A stretch of DNA of 12,990 nt from Bacillota bacterium (GTDB lineage: Bacteria; Bacillota; Clostridia; Tissierellales; Sedimentibacteraceae), in NCBI GenBank assembly GCA_029239575.1, contig JARBUP010000053.1, positions 1 to 12,990 on the forward strand, read 5' to 3'. Position 1 is the stretch's first letter. The number at the start of each line of letters is the position of its first letter. The notes under the pieces were generated by a model. It ran no database searches, was not told where the DNA came from, and was given only the letters and a program-made list of their open reading frames with translations. Positions 12,076 to 12,990 of the stretch are shown in pieces. Made by a program: the position numbers and the translations under genes.

Positions 12076-12894
12076 ATGAGTAATTTTTATGGGTTAATAG
12101 GAGAAAAATTAGGACACAGCTTTTCTCCAAAGATACATCATTTGATACTACAAAAAATAAAATCTAATGGATTATATAACTTACTTGAAATAGAAAAAAA
12201 TGATTTATATAAATCTGTACAAGGATTAAAAACTCTTGGTGCCAAAGGGGTAAATGTAACCATACCTTACAAAATACAAATTATGCAGTATTTAGATAAT
12301 ATTTCTGAAGAAGCTAAAAAAATAGGTGCAATTAATACTATATCATTCTCAGATGGTGTACTAACAGGCCATAATACTGATTATCATGGATTTGGAGCAT
12401 CTTTAAAAAATTCAGAGGTAGACATTTTAAATAAAAATGCAGTAGTGCTTGGCACCGGAGGTTCATCAAAGGCTGTAGTTCAATACTTAGTTGATAATAA
12501 AATAAATGATATTATTTATGTAAGCCGAGATCCTCTTAATGCAGCAAAGAAAATAAAAGATTTTAAAATAATATCTTATGATGAAATAAATAATTTAAAA
12601 AATCAGGATATTCTTATTAATTGCACTCCATGTGGAATGTATCCTAATATAGAAGATTCTCCGGTAAAAGAAAATGTTTTATCAAATTTTTCAGTAGTAG
12701 TAGATTTAGTGTATAATCCAGAAGAAACTCTTTTACTAAAACAAGCTAAAAACCTAAATATAAAAACTGTAAATGGACTATATATGTTAGTAGCTCAGGC
12801 TGTAGCAGCACAGGAAATTTGGCAGAATGTTTCAATAAATGAAAAATTAGTTAGAGACATATATAATGAAATAAAAAATAGTTTTGACAAATAA
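12076..12894 (+). CDS. aroE: Shikimate dehydrogenase (NADP+)
   Basis: A 272-residue enzyme that reduces 3-dehydroshikimate to shikimate with NADPH. The shikimate site shows GEKLGHSFSPKIH (9-21), with Ser15 and Ser17. Catalytic Lys66 lies in GVNVTIPYK (58-66), and catalytic Asp102 in HNTDYHGF (99-106). The NADP fold has VVLGTGGSSKAV (123-134), where the usual GxGGxxxA loop is GTGGSSKA. The C-terminus carries VNGLYMLVAQA (232-242). The start is the ATG at 12076, with GAGGTGA about 7 nt upstream. It is the third aro gene of the operon, 65 nt after aroB. The intermediate dehydroquinate dehydratase (aroD/aroQ) is not between them and must lie elsewhere or downstream. Confidence 0.96.
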   Translation: MSNFYGLIGEKLGHSFSPKIHHLILQKIKSNGLYNLLEIEKNDLYKSVQGLKTLGAKGVNVTIPYKIQIMQYLDNISEEAKKIGAINTISFSDGVLTGHNTDYHGFGASLKNSEVDILNKNAVVLGTGGSSKAVVQYLVDNKINDIIYVSRDPLNAAKKIKDFKIISYDEINNLKNQDILINCTPCGMYPNIEDSPVKENVLSNFSVVVDLVYNPEETLLLKQAKNLNIKTVNGLYMLVAQAVAAQEIWQNVSINEKLVRDIYNEIKNSFDK

Positions 12895-12966
12895 TTTTAT
12901 CTTTACCTATAAGCTATAAAGCAGTATTTTAAGTTTTATATATATAAAGAAATAAGGTGATACAAA

Positions 12967-12990
12967 ATGGAAAACTATAAAGATTTACTA
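12967..12990 (+). CDS. Start of a further operon gene, cut by window edge
   Basis: An ATG at 12967, preceded by AAGGTGA (12954-12960) with a 6-nt spacer, opens a frame of eight codons (MENYKDLL) to the edge. The 72-nt gap after aroE has no terminator, so it is probably the next gene of the aro operon. Eight residues are too few to name it; another chorismate-pathway gene would be expected from context. Confidence 0.6.

Overview
The window is very AT-rich, protein-dense DNA from a low-GC Firmicute, most likely a Clostridium or close relative. The indicators are WhiA coupled to an HPr that carries both His15 and Ser46, strong AGGAGG-type ribosome binding sites, some TTG starts, an AroF of the Thermotoga/Clostridia type with an N-terminal regulatory domain, and protein composition rich in K, I, N and E. 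No mobile element, CRISPR array, tRNA or rRNA gene was seen.

Left part (1-9126), all on the minus strand. In transcription order from right to left: glutaminyl-tRNA synthetase (glnS), a hairpin, an uncharacterised METTL25-like methyltransferase, a PAS-AAA+-Fis sigma-54 activator, and a THUMP-domain rRNA methyltransferase of the RlmL/YpsC type. Then, from its own probable promoter under a palindromic site, comes a compact Nudix-whiA-HPr operon. This resembles the Bacillus yvcI-yvcJ-yvcK-whiA-crh cluster with rapZ (yvcJ) and yvcK absent. Next are a 0.2-kb intergenic spacer holding an inverted-repeat element, a cytoplasmic parvulin-type PPIase with a good terminator, and the 5' part of a YtcJ-like amidohydrolase running off the left edge.

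Right part (9415-12990), plus strand. An aromatic amino acid (shikimate pathway) operon starts from a perfect-consensus promoter (TTGACA-18-TATAAT at 9415-9444). The genes are aroF (DAHP synthase), aroB (dehydroquinate synthase), aroE (shikimate dehydrogenase), then the first 8 codons of another gene. They supply the first, second and fourth steps towards chorismate.

The most interesting element lies between that promoter and aroF. It is a leader of about 420 nt with a 57-codon ORF (9520-9693), preceded by a GAGGG Shine-Dalgarno, in which codons 13-31 are 14/19 aromatic (6 Phe, 7 Tyr, 1 Trp). Around it are RNA segments that can form mutually exclusive helices: 1:2 (9530-9545 with 9623-9638), antiterminator 2:3 (9634-9642 with 9711-9719), and a strong intrinsic terminator 3:4 (9705-9732 plus eight T). 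This is the layout of classical ribosome-mediated transcription attenuation, sensing Phe/Tyr(/Trp) charging. That would be an unusual mode for a Firmicute aro operon, where T-box or protein-based control is more usual. The Tyr/Phe-type allosteric domain at the N-terminus of AroF would add control at the enzyme level.
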